Shown piece by piece: positions 62,283 through 64,000 of a stretch of DNA of 64,000 bases. How positions within the stretch are numbered: position 1 is the first letter of the stretch; each line of letters begins with the position of its first letter. Origin of the DNA: an uncultured Alphaproteobacteria bacterium (GTDB lineage Bacteria > Pseudomonadota > Alphaproteobacteria > Caulobacterales > Caulobacteraceae); the NCBI GenBank assembly GCA_903822175.1, contig CAIJOB010000042.1, forward strand, positions 124,001 through 188,000, given 5' to 3'. Below the pieces are notes generated by a model. That model had not been told where the DNA came from, made no database searches, and saw only the letters and a program-made list of their open reading frames with translations. Position numbers and translations under genes: made by a program.

Positions 62283-62355
62283 CAGAGAGCCGGTAGGCAG
62301 GCGGTCCTCTCGTCGTTAGACCGGACCGCACGGCCAGATCGGAAGGAACGACCCC

Positions 62356-63138
62356 ATGGACCTCACAAACGCCTCAGCCCTGGTCACCGGCGGCGCCGGC
62401 GGGTTTGGGAGCGCCACGGCGCGTCGGCTGGCGGAGCGTGGCGCCAAGGTGGTGATCGCCGACGTCAACGACGAGCGCGGCATGGCGCTGGCCCAAGAGC
62501 TCGGCAACGGCTCGATCTATGTGCGCACCGACATCACAGACGAGGCCTCCATCGCCGCCGCCGTCGCCCAGGCCGTCGAACTGGCCCCGTTGCGGGCCGC
62601 CGTTGTGGTGCATGGCGGCCCGCCCGCGCCGGGATCGACGGGCCCGGCCCGCACCGTCAACCGCGAGGGCGCGCGCCTGCCGCTCAGCCAGTTCGCCCAC
62701 AGCGTCAGCATCTACTTGGTCAGCGCGTTTGCCGTGACCAGCCAGGCCGCCGAGGCCATGGCGAAGAACGAGCCCCTGGCCTCGAACCAGCGCGGCGTAG
62801 TCATCAACACCGCGTCGATCGCCGGCTACGAGGGCCAGCCCGGTCAGGCCGGCTATTCCGCCGCCAAGGGAGGGATCATTGGCATGACGCTGACGGTGGC
62901 GCGTGACCTGGCGCCGCTGGGCATCCGCGCCATGGCCATCGCGCCTGGCACCTTCCTGACCTTCGCCTATTCCTCGCGGATGACCGACGAGCAGGCGCAG
63001 GCCCACTGGGGTCCGATGGTGCCCAATCCCAAACGCATGGGCGACCCGGACGAGTACGGCATCCTGGCCGCGCACATCGTCGAAAATGACTTCCTGAACG
63101 GCACGACCATTCGCCTGGACGGCGCGCAGCGGTTCTAG
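62356..63138 (+). CDS. Short-chain dehydrogenase similar to 3-hydroxyacyl-CoA dehydrogenase type 2
   Basis: A 260-residue SDR. Nucleotide loop LVTGGAGGFGSATARRLAER with an aspartate at the end of strand 2 (VIADVNDERG), favouring NAD+. Catalytic residues: Ser in VINTASIAGYEG, Tyr and Lys in GYSAAKGGIIG; then APLGIRAMAIAPGTFLT. Overall it resembles HSD10/17-beta-type 2-methyl-3-hydroxyacyl-CoA dehydrogenases, but the usual NCAG strand reads VVVHGGPP, which is atypical. Substrate uncertain. Confidence 0.85.
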   Translation: MDLTNASALVTGGAGGFGSATARRLAERGAKVVIADVNDERGMALAQELGNGSIYVRTDITDEASIAAAVAQAVELAPLRAAVVVHGGPPAPGSTGPARTVNREGARLPLSQFAHSVSIYLVSAFAVTSQAAEAMAKNEPLASNQRGVVINTASIAGYEGQPGQAGYSAAKGGIIGMTLTVARDLAPLGIRAMAIAPGTFLTFAYSSRMTDEQAQAHWGPMVPNPKRMGDPDEYGILAAHIVENDFLNGTTIRLDGAQRF

Positions 63139-63145
63139 GGGCCGC

Positions 63146-63703
63146 CTAGAACGCCGCGGCGGGCATGTCCTTGAGCCGCGGCAGGACCTTGTCCTTGTCG
63201 GAGAGGACGGGGTCGGCGAGGTCGATGGGCCAGGCGATGCCGATGTCGGGGTCGTTCCAGATCAAGCCGCCTTCGAGGGTCGGGGCGTAGTCGCCGTCGA
63301 CCTTGTAGAAAAGCTCGGTGTCGTCGGCGACGGTCATATACCCATGGGCAAAGCCTCTGGGCACCCACAGCTGCTCGCCCGCCTCGGCGGTGAGCGTCGC
63401 CCCGACCCACTGGCCGTAGGTCTTCGAGCCCGGCCGCACGTCGACGCAGACGTCGAAGATCGCGCCTTTCAGCACCCGCACCAGCTTGCCCTGGGCGTGC
63501 GGCGCCTTCTGGAAGTGCAGGCCGCGCACGGTGCCCTTGCGGGCGTTGAACGCCTGATTGTCCTGCACGAACTGGGTGTCGACGCCGGCGGCCAGCAGCG
63601 CCTTGTGGCTCCAGGTCTCGGCGAACCAGCCGCGAGCATCGCCATGGCGCTTGGGCGTGATAAGCAGGACCTCGGCGAGGGCCAGGGGCGTGACGTTCGT
63701 CAT
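63146..63703 (-). CDS. rfbC: dTDP-4-dehydrorhamnose 3,5-epimerase
   Basis: A 185-residue cupin-fold epimerase of dTDP-rhamnose synthesis. FQKAPHAQGKLVRVLKGAIF and VRGLHFQ carry the catalytic histidine; RPGSKTYGQWVGATLTAE, WVPRGFAHGYMTVADDTELF and YKVDGDYAP are typical; the end is WNDPDIGIAWP. Frame open to 63775; ATG 63703 begins MTNVTPLALAEVLLI. It is divergent from a glycosyltransferase, suggesting a surface polysaccharide locus beyond the window. Confidence 0.94.
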   Translation of the reverse strand: MTNVTPLALAEVLLITPKRHGDARGWFAETWSHKALLAAGVDTQFVQDNQAFNARKGTVRGLHFQKAPHAQGKLVRVLKGAIFDVCVDVRPGSKTYGQWVGATLTAEAGEQLWVPRGFAHGYMTVADDTELFYKVDGDYAPTLEGGLIWNDPDIGIAWPIDLADPVLSDKDKVLPRLKDMPAAAF

Positions 63704-63735
63704 GTGGGCTCGGAAGAGTGGGAGTGACCTTTCGG

Positions 63736-64000
63736 ATGGCGCGCGCCGCGGCGATTGGCAAGTCTTCTGCGCCACAAGTCAGCGTACCTGGGGTCAGCGT
63801 CATCGTGGTGGTCTACGAGAGCGGCCCGACGCTGGCCGAGTGCCTGGCGGCGATGCGGGCGCAGACCTATCCCGACTACGAGATCCTGCTGGTCGACAAC
63901 GCCTCCAGCGGCCATGAGGCGCAGGCCGCAGCCAAGGCGGACCCCGCGATCCGGCTGATCGAGAACGGCGAAAACCTGGGCTTCGCGGCGGCGGTGAACC
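63736..64000 (+). CDS. Family 2 glycosyltransferase, N-terminal part (cut by window end)
   Basis: The first 88 codons of a gene that continues beyond the window. The translation starts MARAAAIGKSSAPQVSVPGV and contains SVIVVVYESGPTLAECLAAM, YEILLVDNASSGH and ENGENLGFAAAVN, the GT-A nucleotide-sugar-binding start of rhamnosyl-type GT2 enzymes. GGGAG lies about 12 bp before the ATG. With rfbC 32 bp away and divergent, a rhamnose-containing polysaccharide is likely. Confidence 0.85.
   Translation, partial: MARAAAIGKSSAPQVSVPGVSVIVVVYESGPTLAECLAAMRAQTYPDYEILLVDNASSGHEAQAAAKADPAIRLIENGENLGFAAAVN

Overview
The window is GC-rich chromosomal DNA from an alphaproteobacterium, most likely Caulobacteraceae (Caulobacter/Phenylobacterium type). 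The evidence is the unit trpF-trpB-trpA-accD-folC facing trxA and addB-addA; aroA-cmk-rpsA-ihfB next to an FYDLN-type acidic protein and tRNA-Ala; the lptC-lptA-lptB / rpoN / hpf / ptsN neighbourhood; PEPxxWA-type C-terminal sorting signals; and a GST-fold protein that closely matches the Caulobacter FtsZ partner FzlA. No phage, plasmid, transposase, rRNA or CRISPR array was seen.

Layout. 1-5 kb: LysR regulator, membrane protein, ZapE ATPase, small acidic protein, methylmalonate-semialdehyde dehydrogenase. 5-15 kb: one tightly overlapping plus-strand run: acyltransferase, tsaE, amgK, murU (cell-wall sugar recycling), addB, addA (break repair), then trxA with a strong terminator. 15-21 kb: minus-strand folC, accD, trpA, trpB, trpF and a methyltransferase. 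21-29 kb: mscL, ihfB, a transglutaminase-like DUF3857 protein, rpsA, cmk and aroA on the minus strand, then the FYDLN protein and tRNA-Ala(GGC). 29-32.3 kb: a LysR regulator divergent from an SDR / manganese-cupin / SDR operon. 32.3-39.6 kb: accessory secreted or periplasmic proteins (serine hydrolase, degenerate M28-like protein, lipoprotein, two PEP-CTERM-like paralogues), then hsp20 and a DUF1150 gene. 39.7-50.4 kb: ptsN, hpf, an inserted AraC / diguanylate cyclase / PEP-CTERM block, rpoN, a WYL regulator, a periplasmic protein, lptB, lptA, lptC, ribonuclease D. 50.5-60.3 kb: tRNA-Leu(CAG), NDUFA9-like protein, sulfotransferase, uppP, Asp/Asn hydroxylase, two divergent citrate synthase paralogues (one fused to a DNA-binding domain), cation efflux, fzlA and queG. 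60.3-64 kb: membrane TPR protein, SDR, rfbC, and the start of a family 2 glycosyltransferase cut by the window end.

Most genes are housekeeping. The most interesting accessory signals are: the LysR/SDR/cupin/SDR cassette with a perfect operator-like dyad; two 5' leaders in which a long inverted repeat would hide the ribosome binding site (hsp20 and the TPR gene); the divergent citrate synthase pair with helically phased ATTGA repeats between them; a family of 136-160 bp palindromic intergenic repeats, one of which supplies the end of a protein; and accessory genes interrupting the usually compact lpt-rpoN-hpf-ptsN cluster. Functions are inferred from motifs, remembered family sequences and gene order; no searches could be run.
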